A DNA stretch of 64,000 bases. Origin: Muricea muricata (lineage: Eukaryota; Cnidaria; Anthozoa; Malacalcyonacea; Plexauridae). A program made the position numbers and the translations under genes. Position 1 is the stretch's first letter; each line of letters begins with the position of its first letter. The notes beneath the pieces are model-generated. The model was given only the letters and a program-made list of their open reading frames with translations, was not told where the DNA came from and did no database searches. The stretch spans positions 12,570,032 through 12,634,031 of the forward strand of contig OY979724.1 of NCBI GenBank assembly GCA_963855995.1, given 5' to 3'. Shown here in pieces: positions 21,232-33,282 of the stretch.

Positions 21232-24200
21232 CAAGGAGATGTAAGAACATCTGAGTCATTGAGTGTCCTAGGCATGTCTAGGGAGTGCTAAGTATAGCTA
21301 CGAAGGGCGAAGTAGGTTTAAGGCAAAACTATATTCAGATTAATTTAACGCAGAGAAAAACGAAAAATCCGTTGTCTCGAGCGGGATTCGAAAATATTTC
21401 GGGCATTTAAATTGGATAAGGCTCGCTACCAATCACAGTTGGCTGGCTTGGCTCGATAGCTATATTTGTAGAGCAGCGGTCTAATATCCCGACGATGTGA
21501 GTTCGAATACAACTCGAAACAACAAATTTTTCGTTCTTCTCTGCAGTGTAAGATTAATATGAATCTAGTTTTTCATATCTCTGATGATGGTTTTGAAATA
21601 GGTTTAACGACGTGTAAGAAAGTTTGAGCAGTGCTAAGTATAGCTAAGAAAGTCTAAGGAGGGCTAAGCAGGTCTAAGGAGGTCTAGGGAGGTGTAAGAA
21701 TACTTGACGACTGCTAAGAACGTGAAAAGAGCCCAAAGTAAAGCTAAGGGAGTGCAAGGAGGTCTAGGGAGTCTAGGGAAATGTAAGAATACTTGAGGAC
21801 TGCTAAGCATGTGAAGGGAGCGGTAAGTATAGCTAAGGAAGTCTAAGGAGGGCTAAGGAGGTCTAGGGAGGTGTAAGAATACTTGAGGACTGGTAAGCAT
21901 GTGAAAGGAGCGGTAGGTATAGCTAAGGAAGTCTAAGGAGGGCTAAGGAGGTCTAAGGAGGTCTAGGGAGGTGTAAGAATACTTGAGGACTGGTTAGCAT
22001 ATGAAAGGAGCGGTAGGTATAGCTAAGGAAGTCTAAGGAGGGCTAAGGAGGTCTAGGGAGGTGTAAGAATACTTGAGGACTGCTAAGCATGTGAAAGGAG
22101 CGGTAGGTATAGCTAAGGAAGTCTAAGGAGGGCTAAGGAGGTCTAGGGAGGTCTAGGGAGGTGTAAGAATACTTGAGGACTGGTAAGCATGTGAAAGGAG
22201 CGGTAGGTATAGCTAAGGAAGTCTAAGGAGGGCTAAGGAGGTCTAGGGAGGTCTAGGGAGGTGTAAGAATACTTGAGGACTGGTAAGCATGTGAAAGGAG
22301 CGGTAGGTATAGCTAAGGAAGTCTAAGGAAAGCTAAGGAGGTCTAGGGAGGTCTAGGGAGGTGTAAGAATACTTGAGGACTGCTAAGCATGTGAAAGGAG
22401 CGGTAGGTATAGCTAAGGAAGTCTAAGGAGGGCTAAGGAGGTCTAGGGAGGTCTAGGGAGGTGTAGGAATACTTGAGGACTGGTAAGCATGTGAAAGGAG
22501 CGGTAGGTATAGCTAAGGAAGTCTAAGGAGGGCTAAGGAGGTCTAGGGAGGTGTAGGGAGGTGTAAGAATACTTGAGGACTGGTAAGCATGTGAAAGGAG
22601 CGGTAGGTATAGCTAAGGAAGTCTAAGGAGGGCTAAGGAGGTCTAGGGAGGTCTAGGGAGGTGTAAGAATACTTGAGGACTGGTAAGCATGTGAAAGGAG
22701 CGGTAGGTATAGCTAAGGAAGTCTAAGGAGGGCTAAGGAGGTCTAGGGAGGTGTAAGAATACTTGAGGACTGGTAAGCATGTGAAAGGAGCGGTAGGTAT
22801 AGCTAAGGAAGTCTAAGGAGGGCTAAGGAGGTCTATGGAGGTCTAGGGAGGTGTAAGAATACTTGAGGACTGGTTAGCATATGAAAGGAGCGGTAGGTAT
22901 AGCTAAGGAAGTCTAAGGAGGGCTAAGGAGGTCTAGGGAGGTGTAAGAATACTTGAGGACTGCTAAGCATGTGAAAGGAGCGGTAGGTATAGCTAAGGAA
23001 GTCTAAGGAGGGCTAAGGAGGTCTAGGGAGGTCTAGGGAGGTGTAAGAATACTTGAGGACTGGTAAGCATGTGAAAGGAGCGGTAGGTATAGCTAAGGAA
23101 GTCTAAGGAGGGCTAAGGAGGTCTAGGGAGGTCTAGGGAGGTGTAAGAATACTTGAGGACTGGTAAGCATGTGAAAGGAGCGGTAGGTATAGCTAAGGAA
23201 GTCTAAGGAGGGCTAAGGAGGTCTAGGGAGGTCTAGGGAGGTGTAAGAATACTTGAGGACTGGTAAGCATGTGAAAGGAGCGGTAGGTATAGCTAAGGAA
23301 GTCTAAGGAGGGCTAAGGAGGTCTAGGGAGGTCTAGGGAGGTGTAAGAATACTTGAGGACTGGTAAGCATGTGAAAGGAGCGGTAGGTATAGCTAAGGAA
23401 GTCTAAGGAGGGCTAAGGAGGTCTAGGGAGGTGTAGGGAGGTGTAAGAATACTTGAGGACTGGTAAGCATGTGAAAGGAGCGGTAGGTATAGCTAAGGAA
23501 GTCTAAGGAGGGCTAAGGAGGTCTAGGGAGGTCTAGGGAGGTCTAGGGAGGTGTAAGAATACTTGAGGACTGGTAAGCATGTGAAAGGAGCGGTAGGTAT
23601 AGCTAAGGAAGTCTAAGGAGGGCTAAGGAGGTCTAGGGAGGTCTAGGGAGGTGTAAGAATACTTGAGGACTGGTAAGCATGTGAAAGGAGCGGTAGGTAT
23701 AGCTAAGGAAGTCTAAGGAGGGCTAAGGAGGTCTAGGGAGGTGTAAGAATACTTGAGGACTGGTAAGCATGTGAAAGGAGCGGTAGGTATAGCTAAGGAA
23801 GTCTAAGGAAAGCTAAGGAGGTCTAGGGAGGTCTAGGGAGGTGTAAGAATACTTGAGGACTGCTAAGCATGTGAAAGGAGCGGTAGGTATAGCTAAGGAA
23901 GTCTAAGGAGGGCTAAGGAGGTCTAGGGAGGTGTAGGGAGGTGTAAGAATACTTGAGGACTGGTAAGCATGTGAAAGGAGCGATAGGTATAGCTAAGGAA
24001 GTCTAAGGAGGGCTAAGGAGGTCTAGGGAGGTCTAGGGAGGTGTAAGAATACTTGAGGACTGGTAAGCATGTGAAAGGAGCGGTAGGTATAGCTAAGGAA
24101 GTCTAAGGAGGGCTAAGGAGGTCTAGGGAGGTCTAGGGAAGTCTAGGGAGGTGTAAGAATACTTGAGGACTGCTAAGCATGTGAAAGGAGCGGTAGGTAT

Positions 24201-25912
24201 AGCTAAGGAAGTCTAAGGAGGGCTAAGGAGGTCTAGGGAGGTCTAGGGAGGTGTAAGAATACTTGAGGACTGGTAAGCATGTGAAAGGAGCGGTAGGTAT
24301 AGCTAAGGAAGTCTAAGGAGGGCTAAGGAGGTCTAGGGAGGTCTAGGGAGGTGTAAGAATACTTGAGGACTGGTAAGCATGTGAAAGGAGCGGTAGGTAT
24401 AGCTAAGGAAGTCTAAGGAGGGCTAAGGAGGTCTAGGGAGGTCTAGGGAGGTGTAAGAATACTTGAGGACTGGTAAGCATGTGAAAGGAGCGGTAGGTAT
24501 AGCTAAGGAAGTCTAAGGAGGGCTAAGGAGGTCTAGGGAGGTCTAGGGAGGTGTAAGAATACTTGAGGACTGCTAAGCATGTGAAAGGAGCGGTAGGTAT
24601 AGCTAAGGAAGTCTAAGGAGGGCTAAGGAGGTCTAGGGAGGTGTAAGAATACTTGAGGACTGGTAAGCATGTGAAAGGAGCGGTAGGTATAGCTAAGGAA
24701 GTCTAAGGAGGGCTAAGGAGGTCTAAGGAGGTCTAGGGAGGTGTAAGAATACTTGAGGACTGGTTAGCATATGAAAGGAGCGGTAGGTATAGCTAAGGAA
24801 GTCTAAGGAGGGCTAAGGAGGTCTAGGGAGGTGTAAGAATACTTGAGGACTGCTAAGCATGTGAAAGGAGCGGTAGGTATAGCTAAGGAAGTCTAAGGAG
24901 GGCTAAGGAGGTCTAGGGAGGTCTAGGGAGGTGTAAGAATACTTGAGGACTGGTAAGCATGTGAAAGGAGCGGTAGGTATAGCTAAGGAAGTCTAAGGAG
25001 GGCTAAGGAGGTCTAGGGAGGTCTAGGGAGGTGTAAGAATACTTGAGGACTGGTAAGCATGTGAAAGGAGCGGTAGGTATAGCTAAGGAAGTCTAAGGAG
25101 GGCTAAGGAGGTCTAGGGAGGTCTAGGGAGGTGTAAGAATACTTGAGGACTGCTAAGCATGTGAAAGGAGCGGTAGGTATAGCTAAGGAAGTCTAAGGAG
25201 GGCTAAGGAGGTCTAGGGAGGTCTAGGGAGGTGTAAGAATACTTGAGGACTGGTAAGCATGTGAAAGGAGCGGTAGGTATAGCTAAGGAAGTCTAAGGAG
25301 GGCTAAGGAGGTCTAGGGAGGTCTAGGGAGGTGTAAGAATACTTGAGGACTGGTAAGCATGTGAAAGGAGCGGTAGGTATAGCTAAGGAAGTCTAAGGAG
25401 GGCTAAGGAGGTCTAGGGAGGTGTAAGAATACTTGAGGACTGGTAAGCATGTGAAAGGAGCGATAGGTATAGCTAAGGAAGTCTAAGGAGGGCTAAGGAG
25501 GTCTAGGGAGGTCTAGGGAGGTGTAAGAATACTTGAGGACTGCTAAGCATGTGAAAGGAGCGGTAGGTATAGCTAAGGAAGTCTAAGGAGGGCTAAGGAG
25601 GTCTAGGGAGGTCTAGGGAGGTTTAGGGAGGTGTAAGAATACTTGAGGACTGCTAAGCATGTGAAAGGAGCGGTAGGTATAGCTAAGGAAGTCTAAGGAG
25701 GGCTAAGGAGGTCTAGGGAGGTCTAGGGAGGTCTAGGGAGGTGTAAGAATACTTGAGGACTGGTAAGCATGTGAAAGGAGCGGTAGGTATAGCTAAGGAA
25801 GTCTAAGGAGGGCTAAGGAGGTCTAGGGAGGTCTAGGGAGGTGTAAGAATACTTGAGGACTGCTAAGCATGTGAAAGGAGCGGTGGGTATAGCTAAGGAA
25901 GGCTAAGGAGTA
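21232..25912 (-). repeat. 100-bp satellite array, opposite orientation (~40 copies)
   Basis: The reverse complement of the left array: GTGTAAGAATACTTGAGGAC then TGGTAAGCATGTGAAAGGAG, period 100 bp, again with 90- or 110-bp variants. The left margin (21232-21320) is degenerate and interrupted by a small element. Variants differ from the left array: a GTTAGCATATG form occurs here, while the TTCTCACACC-type variant of the left array was not seen. Confidence 0.96.
21322..21598. mobile_element. 277-bp inverted-repeat element with 9-bp duplication and tRNA-like box-B motifs
   Basis: Flanked by TAGGTTTAA (21313-21321 and 21599-21607). The two ends are inverted over ~60 bp with mismatches (left AACTATATTCAGATTAAT; right reverse complement AACTAGATTCATATTAAT) and both contain a GAAAAAT...TTCGAA block. 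A GAGTTCGAATAC phrase near 21500 resembles a Pol III box B. A 9-bp duplication is common for MULE-type elements. Confidence 0.75.
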
Positions 25913-25999
25913 CTAAGGATATCTATGTATGTTTAAGTATATGTTAGTATATAAACTATGCTGATACATTATAATGGGGGGTCACTTAAAGTATCTACC
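25900..25999 (-). repeat. Right terminal inverted repeat of the satellite transposon
   Basis: Mirror image of 10295-10394, ending GTATCTACC at 25999, followed by the second CAGCGCTC. Confidence 0.93.
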
Positions 26000-27217
26000 C
26001 AGCGCTCATGGGTGATACCGCTGGCACAAACCGCGTGAGCCGACCTAAACACGGCGTTTAAACTCAATTTCTAGCGAAATGTGTCAACAAAACACGCATT
26101 TAAACGTGCATGCTAGAACATCTAAACCGCAAGAAGGTTTTACGTGCAAAGATTCTCATGCAAAATGCTTTAAAACGACAAATTCCAGCGATGTGTCGCG
26201 GTGAAGTTTTGAGAGCGTGTTTCCGTCATTTTCTGGTTTATTCCTACTTTTAAGGAAATTTAGAAATTTCTACACAAGAATCAAACGCAAATTCTACTGA
26301 AATATCTACATACATACAAAATGAAGATCGGTGAAGGAACTTCGCAAAAATATTCATTTTTGTACTTTCGAACGGCGTTTTTCCTATGCTTTTGACTGAA
26401 AACACGACGAACGACACTTGCCAGAGCAATTTGCGTGGCGCGTGGAATGACGTGAGCACGGGGACACAAAAATTGAGGTTATTGAGTGCGAGTTCCCTAT
26501 CTGTATATATCTGATCTGTGATACAGCTTCTTCTGAATCAGGAACAAGGAACTTGCTCGGAGCATGTCGACACAAAGTGGTAGTTTCGGCGTTCCTCGGA
26601 ATTCGTCTGTTTCCGACGCTGCTCGAAGATTTTCCGAATACTATTTTTTCAAAATTTTTCTCTAGCTCGAAGATTTTGCTCCTTGAAAGTCCTCTAAATT
26701 TTCATGCATCCTAACTTTGTTTTAAGGTAATATGCTTTATTTTCTATCATTATTTGTAGCAAAGTACTTAGATTGTGCATAGAGATCGATTTTTTAGAGA
26801 TCAGACTGGAAATAAGTACAATTTTCGAGTATTGTAAGTTTGTGCTTTCCAAGCATGGCTATGGTCGCATGTAAGATTAAGGCTACCGTTTTCAGTTGAA
26901 GTTGGTTCGATAATAATACCATGAAATCCGCTATAGAAACTGAATGAGGTCTTGAATTGTTGAGATTGTCGAAGAAAGTATGCTGAGACAGTTCTATGTA
27001 TAGAGTTGGTTCTGGTTCAAATTTATTGAAAAAAGGCAATTTAATTTTAATTTTGTGAATTTCGATTACAAAACATGCCTTGGACTGTCGACCAATTGAT
27101 TTCGTCAGGCGATTACAGACTTGTGAGAGGAGGGGGGTAGCCTAATTACTAAAATGTAGTGAAAAAAGGACTTTCCATCTAATGGTGGGAGCAGGTTGGC
27201 GGGAACACTGGAGAATA

Positions 27218-27724
27218 AAGGTCCTGTCACAATGCAATTTTTCTTGCAACTTGAAATGCAATTCTACTATTGGGAGATGTAAAATTGGCAAATGCAAGTT
27301 TCCATCACAGTTTGCTGGGGTTTTTTAACGTACCAAACATTTGTCACAAATTTACTTAAGAGTAGATTTTCCCTGTAGCAAAAAAGATGGCAAATGTCGA
27401 TTTTACCAGAGTGCATGGCAGTCTGAAATTGTTTAAAAAGGCAAATTAACGTCTTTTGAAGAACAGACAGAAGACAATAGGTTATTTTCACACTTGTGTT
27501 AAAATTTCAATCCAGTAGCTTTGCTTCTTGTCATCTTTTCCCACGTATTCTTTCTTGATACCTGCAATGCATTCTGGTAAAATCGACATGTCGCCATCTT
27601 TTTTGCTGCGGTGAATGCAAGGAAAAGTGCACCATGTGACAGGGCCTTAAGGGTAAGAGGTGGATAGAGAAGGAGACGGAGCAGTTACAAGTGCAAGAAA
27701 AATTGCACCGTGTGACAGGGCCTT
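27218..27724. mobile_element. Inverted-repeat element with a second element nested inside
   Basis: AAGGTCCTGTCACAATGCAA at 27218 is inverted at the right end (TTGCACCGTGTGACAGGGCC, ending 27724), with a GCAA...TTGC hairpin inside each end. The right terminal segment is tandemly duplicated about 78 bp apart (GTGACAGGGCCTT near 27640 and 27718). The mirror copy in the other arm is at about 52731-53237. Confidence 0.7.
27375..27609. mobile_element. MITE copy 1 (GTAGCAAAA family), nested
   Basis: Ends: GTAGCAAAAAAGATGGCAAA with TCGATTTTACCAGA, and the inverted form TCTGGTAAAATCGACATG with CCATCTTTTTTGCTGC. About 38-bp imperfect terminal repeats and a 235-bp total. It is a close relative of the element at 33053-33282. 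Confidence 0.8.
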
Positions 27725-29512
27725 GAGGGTGGGAGGTGGATAGGAGGAGACGGAGCAGGATGTGGGAGTCGTGCAAGGTCGGGAGGTTAAAAAAGAACAA
27801 GGAATGTTATGTTTTTAATGCCTTTTAGACTTTTCTTGAGGCAATTAAAATTCAAACTGTCAAATCCAAACACTGTACAGAATGGCCGACTTTACGTGGT
27901 CTTTAGTTTTTACACAACCACTTGCATTGTTATCTTTTGCAGTTTGTTTACCATTTCAGTTATCTATCTTCAATAGAATTCTTTGAAATTTGTTTGTAGA
28001 TCGACAAAATGCTTAACCTCCTCTCAACAACTGGCAGATTATGAAAAATGAAATTGTTAAAGGTATTGGAATATTGCATGTACAATATTGAATATGGGAC
28101 AATTTGGGACGGTATAATTTTGGACATGACGGTTTCATTCTCACCTAATTTGATGATTATTTTGTGGGTACACATACCGTGGAATCTCATGTGCTCCAGA
28201 AGCATTTTAATCTTAGAAAAAGTCAAATAATGATGAACTGTGTTTTAAAAGAAAGTTAGAATCTTATTTGGTTCAAATCAATTGAATTATGGCCCAAGAG
28301 TTCATGAAAACACATACAAAAGGCTTTTTTAAAAAACTGAAATATCAAATCTAGCAATTTTATATGTTATGCCTCTAAACAACACAATTCTGTTTCTAAA
28401 AATTGGTACCCTACTGGACCTATATGCATGATTATACTAATTTGGACATATTTATTTTTACCCATTAAAATATAAATTTGTGTTTAATCATTCGTGTTTG
28501 TCATTATTTGACTTTGTAATGTTGGTTAAACATAAGGAGATTGAGGTGACTTTGCCAGAAACAAAAACATCCATTATTATACTAAAATTTCAATATATGT
28601 AGCAATTAAAACTAACCACAGGAAATATATTTCTACTTTTTAATTGAAATGTTTCTGTTATATGCACTATATCATATTTTTGATAAAAAATTACAACACC
28701 TATGTTATTTCCTGGTTTACTATCTCAATCATCTTTTGTTTAAGCTGGCTTTGAGTGTTCATTTGAAAGTTTGGAAAGTTCATTTGAAAATCACAATAGT
28801 TCTCAATGTTATATTGGACCCTTTAAAGTTAAAAAAATACTTTGTAATATTTTATACTACTGGTAATTTATCTTAGATACAGACTTTGTGATTTTGTACT
28901 AGAATGTTGACTTTCAAACTTTAAGATGAACTACTTATTAAGGACAAAATAAGCTAGCATATTGTCTTTTGTTTACAAAGTGGAACTTGTTTGGAATTGA
29001 GATGAACTGATGCAGTTGTTCTTTAACTTTATCAATTAATTACATATCTTAAATGAAAAAGAAAACCACAACTTGCCAAATAAATTCTGTGGGCTCTTTT
29101 TATTAGCAAAGAAAAGATGTGGCGGATGTAAGAATTTAAGAGTAAAAAAGTTTCCTTGGACTAAAAAAATTGACAGTATGCCAGATTTTCTAGATAAACA
29201 AGCAGTACAGATGTTGGCCAATAATAAGTATAAGTAACTACAATTTTTAATTTTAAAAGTTTTCTATTGATGCCTGGATACAGTAAATACTTTACCAGAG
29301 TTCTTCGTATTACATCGACTTGAAAAAGTTTTAAGTCACATGAAGCTTTTAGTTGATACTATGCAATTTCAAATTGTACAGACTTCTTAATTAACATGCC
29401 AAATTTACCTTGTTGAACATAAGGTCTTTCCTGAGAAAAAGTAAAACTGTCTGGCATTATATGGAGTAGAATAATTTAAATTAGTTTGAGACTTTGATTT
29501 GATAACAATTTT

Positions 29513-29690
29513 GATTTGTACTATTTACAATACAAGTGACCGGGTTGTATCGGATATACAAACCCAAGCTGAAGGCGAGATATCTGACATACACAGATGC
29601 GAATGTTGTAAATGGCTTGTGAAACTCGTCAATTTTATACATCAGATCTATAGCAAAGTGATTTTGAAAATACCGATTCTGTAAGATGAG
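29513..29690. mobile_element. Repeat related to the ERCC6 intron-5 element
   Basis: Shares phrases with 63060-63225 in the same order: a TGTACT-TTTACAA start, GGTTGTATC...GATATACAAA versus GTTGTATCAGCACATACAAA, a GAAGGCGAGA block, GCGAATGTTGTAAAT, GCTTGTGAAACTC and AATTTTATA. Both have the internal hairpin around GCTGAAGGCGAG or GCCGAAGGCGAG. Mirror in the right arm at about 50765-50942. Confidence 0.7.
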
Positions 29691-30820
29691 AAAATGATTT
29701 CTTTTGTGTTTCCTGTATGATTTATTACTTTATAAGTTTCTTAATTAAAATTACAACATATTGCCTACTGGAACTTTTTATATTGTTTGGTTGTGGTGAA
29801 TTTGTATTTTGGCAATTGAAATATTTCTGAATTTGTATGTGCATTTCCTTTGCTTCAGTTCAAGTTTACATTTCAAATATTCCACTTTGTAATACTTGCG
29901 TGGTAATAATAATATAAGAAAACAGGTTTACATGGCTCTTGAATATAGTCTTTTCAACAAGTAAGTAAAGAAAGAGATATGTTCCTAACCTGACAATGGT
30001 ACCTTCCAAAAAGACTAAATTTAAATTGATTCTTCGAATAAATTTTTTACTTTTCAATCCAAGATCAATCTAAGTTATGTATTTCTACTTTTATTTTGGT
30101 CTCTTTAACACTGAAACTATCAATTGTATATAAAGCAACTTCACTATCGAGTGACTTCATTAGTTGCTGGGCAAAGCCAAAGCATTGATTTTTCGGCTGT
30201 TTTCAATGAAAAATAGAATTTTGCCCAAAGTTATCTCAAATAAATTATCACAATTTGAACAAAAAGCTTCTGTTCTTGTGCCCACCAGAAAAATGAGATG
30301 TCTGAGACTTTCTTTGTATTTTTTTGCGAAAAATAGATCGCATGCACTGTTATGCAAAGAAAAGTGTAAGAGATTGGTTTCTGAAAAATGTCGTGCTACA
30401 CACAATATTCTAAAAATGCTTGGTTTTTATTCTATGTATTTTTGAATTTTTTGTTAAAAAAAATAAAGGTAGCAATGTTTAGTGCATTTCACATTGTCAG
30501 GTTAGAAACGCAATAAGAAAAATGTGGCTCCGAACATTACAGCTTGGTCAATTTGGAATTTATAAAAAAATCGTTTCTTCGTTGTTTTTCGACGTTTTGA
30601 AGGGTTGTTTCGAGTACAAAAAAGTATTTTTAGGAAGAATTATGTGCCCACGTTACATGTCTCAAAGCCATCAAAATTCGTTGGTAATTCGTGCATGTAT
30701 TTTTTCTGACTTATAAAAGCACAATTGATTAAAAATAATATTTTTCTTTTGACAAAAATACCTTTCTTCTGTGAGGCTGGCTGTATTTGAAAAAGCGTTG
30801 GTCAACGCTCCGCCAAAACT

Positions 30821-30880
30821 CGTGGGTTTTCTCCGGGTACTCCGGTTCTTCCCACTGGGAGAGTTGACAGGGTAGTTACA
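30821..30880. repeat. SINE-core fragment
   Basis: The phrase CGTGGGTTTTCTCCGGGTAC then TCCGGTTCTTCCCACTGG matches the tail of the tRNA-headed SINE at 37110-37290 (CGTGGGTTTATTCCGGGTAC then TCCGGTTT). No tRNA head is attached here. Mirror at about 49575-49634. Confidence 0.6.
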
Positions 30881-31358
30881 TATGGTTATAAAAATGTGAC
30901 TAACTTTTGAAAACCTTTCTACTTAGACTTGTTAAGCCTTCTCGTCATCTCTATCAGTTGCATGTTTTGAGCCACATGTTTTTCTTTGTAATTGTGAAAC
31001 AACTCGTTATATGCTGGGTAAACCTTTGCAAAACTCTCAAAATTTATCACTTCAAGTTGTTTCATTGTTATAATATATTTTGAAGTATAAACATTTACTT
31101 ACGTTGAAAAGACCCAAGTTTTTTAGGACTTTGTTCATTCACTTGTGTTATTGTTCTCTCTGCCATGTTCTGTTTTCTTCTGTTGTTATTTTAATAAGTA
31201 CAATGTGTGGTAGTTAATCTCTTTTTATTGTTATTCAAATTGTATGTAATCTTTACAAATTTTTTCAATAAATTGTTTACAAAATTTACTTGTGACCCCT
31301 TTTTAATTAAAAATTCAATTCCCATGGGAATTGAGAAATTGAATAAAAAAAATCCCCC

Positions 31359-31474
31359 TACCCCGGCCAGCTCCCCAAGTGCCACTTCCACCTAAGTAGA
31401 AGTACTTATACATGTAGTACAAGTACTTCTACTTATTCACGGTGGAAGTAGCACTCGGAGAACTGGCCGGGGTA
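31359..31474. mobile_element. 116-bp fold-back element
   Basis: TACCCCGGCCAGCTCC at the left and GGAGAACTGGCCGGGGTA at the right are inverted, and pairing continues inward (CACTTCCACC with GGTGGAAGT; AGTAGAAGTACTT with AAGTACTTCTACT). Almost the entire element is one stem. Mirror at about 48981-49096. Confidence 0.75.
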
Positions 31475-32310
31475 GCCGGCAAAGAGAAGACCAACTTTGC
31501 AAGTGCTAATACAATTGCTAAGTTGATCTTCCCTAGAGAGCAGCCGCGCGTACCTAACAAATTAAAACAACAAACGTTAGTGACTTAAGTACTTAGCATG
31601 CAAATTTGATTCCCAAAGCCAAAATGTCAAGTGCCCCCCGCTGATCCTACCAACTGCCTACCTGCCTCAGTTCTAAGCTGTCTTCCTCAGTTCTAAGCTC
31701 CTGCATTCCATTCGTTACCTTCACTTTCCTCACCATCGCACAGTCACTCACAGCTGATAAACCCGCATGCACCACCACCACCCCGACTGCCACCCAATTT
31801 CGAAAATTAAAAGAGTTAAAATTTCGGTAAAGTATGCATTTTAAATGCAATTTATTTGGATATTTTAGATCAAACGTAAACAGAAAAAGCTCGTACATAA
31901 AAACAGGTGAGAATTCTATTTAAAATTTGCTTGCAAAATATAAAACTTAATTCGCATTTTTCTTAGTTAATAGTATAGATCAATTTAGTTGATGTTGAAA
32001 CCTACTCTTAACTGTTTTGTTAGAAGTGACGACAGATTTTGGTTTTTAAGCATACTTTCAAAAATTTTAATTCCTTTAATAAACCTAACCCCATGCAACT
32101 TACACACGGCGCACACCCTCGCAGTCCATACATTTAGCTAATAAATTACGTTATAAACAAAAAAGCAAAATAAAAAGATAAATTACGTTATCTCTAGCTA
32201 CTTAAACCCACTTAGACTGAGTTTTTGATTGAATTTTCAAACGTAAAACCTTAGCTGAATGGGCATGGGCTTTTCGTTGTGTTAACTGTTCCGGAGTAAA
32301 TATAAACCTG

Positions 32311-32550
32311 GGGCCGGTTGTATCAAAGGCGTTTAGCTTAAACGGTGGATAAGTGAAATTTAAAAATCAGTTTTACACCTAGTACGGAACCGAAATTATG
32401 AGTTGAAATAGAATAAATATTTAGTTTTATATATAATTGTTCTTCTCAGGTCAAATAACTTCAGCTGGTTTGTTTATACAACATGGAAACGTGTTTCATA
32501 TTTTTGACTTATCCACCGTTTAAGCTAAACGCCTTTGATACAACCGGCCC
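32311..32550. mobile_element. 240-bp MITE with 3-bp CTG duplication (PIF/Harbinger-like)
   Basis: Terminal inverted repeats of about 45 bp: GGGCCGGTTGTATCAAAGGC then GTTTAGCTTAAACGGTGGAT, exactly inverted at 32506-32550. CTG flanks both sides (32308-32310 and 32551-32553). A 3-bp duplication and G-rich ends fit the PIF/Harbinger or ISL2EU style; the assignment is tentative. Mirror copy at 47905-48144. Confidence 0.85.
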
Positions 32551-33052
32551 CTGATACTTACCAAAGTCCAAGGCTGGGTCAAATAAGCATGAGAATTAGG
32601 CAAAAATAAAAAGCAATTGAAACTCAACAGATTCACTAAAGTTGTTTTTTTTTTGGCAACTTATATCCTTAAGTGTAGATGACATGCAATTTTTAATGCC
32701 GTAATTCTCACACTTATTTAACCGAAACGCCTTCATTTGCATGGTACCTCGCAGCTGCTCTCAAACCACCTTCGTAATTTGCTTTAGTGTACACAAACAA
32801 TGACTTCATTGTTCCTGCTTACCAAAACAAATCTGAAAGCACCAAGATACTTATCATATTAATAATCAAAGAGGATTCGCATTATGCAGTAATTACCATA
32901 AACAGACGCATCACCATTGAAACAAAGCATGCCGTATTCCCATGGGAATTTAAAATGCACAAAAAAATATAATGATCCTACTGATTTGCATGGATGTATG
33001 AACCAAATTAGCTAAGAAACAAAGAAATGATATATTCCCTTGGGAATTTAAT

Positions 33053-33282
33053 GTAGCAAAAAGATGGTGGGTGTTGATTTTACCAGAATGCCTTGCGGTC
33101 TGAAATCGTTTAAAAACTTAAGGTAAATTAACCTCGTTTGAGGAACAGACAGATAGGTTATTTTGTCACTTGTGTTAAAATTCCGTCCATTAGCTTATCT
33201 TAAATATCATTTCACTGGTATTCTTGATTGATACCCGCATTAAATTCTGGTAAAATCGACATGCCACCATCTGTTTTGCTAC
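33053..33282. mobile_element. MITE copy 2 (GTAGCAAAA family)
   Basis: Same terminal repeats and interior as 27375-27609 (ends GTAGCAAAAAGATGG and CCATCTGTTTTGCTAC, shared interior GAACAGACAGA and TGTGTTAAAATT phrases). The two copies have diverged from each other far more than the two palindrome arms have, so both insertions predate the arm duplication. Confidence 0.8.

Larger units (their letters stand above)
10295..25999. mobile_element. 15.7-kb satellite-bearing fold-back transposon
   Basis: The ends are GGTAGATACTTTAAGTGACC at 10295 and its exact reverse complement ending at 25999. Inverted identity extends about 100 bp before the satellite begins. The 8-bp sequence CAGCGCTC flanks both ends directly (10287-10294 and 26000-26007). 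The mirror site in the other palindrome arm holds a single copy (54448-54455), which is an empty site, so insertion is directly supported. Inside, a ~9.5-kb 100-bp satellite array, a ~1.3-kb core and a ~4.7-kb array in the opposite orientation form a giant fold-back. No transposase is recognisable, so it is non-autonomous. An 8-bp duplication fits hAT, P or Zisupton-like enzymes; long satellite-filled inverted repeats resemble Foldback/Galileo elements. I cannot assign the superfamily. Confidence 0.93.

Noticed and set aside
28960..31200. Possible zinc-finger or transposon protein remnants in the arms (e.g. the HMRFHG-like stretch near 28190)
   Set aside because: A few suggestive residues only; no complete Cys/His pattern or neighbouring exon could be seen.
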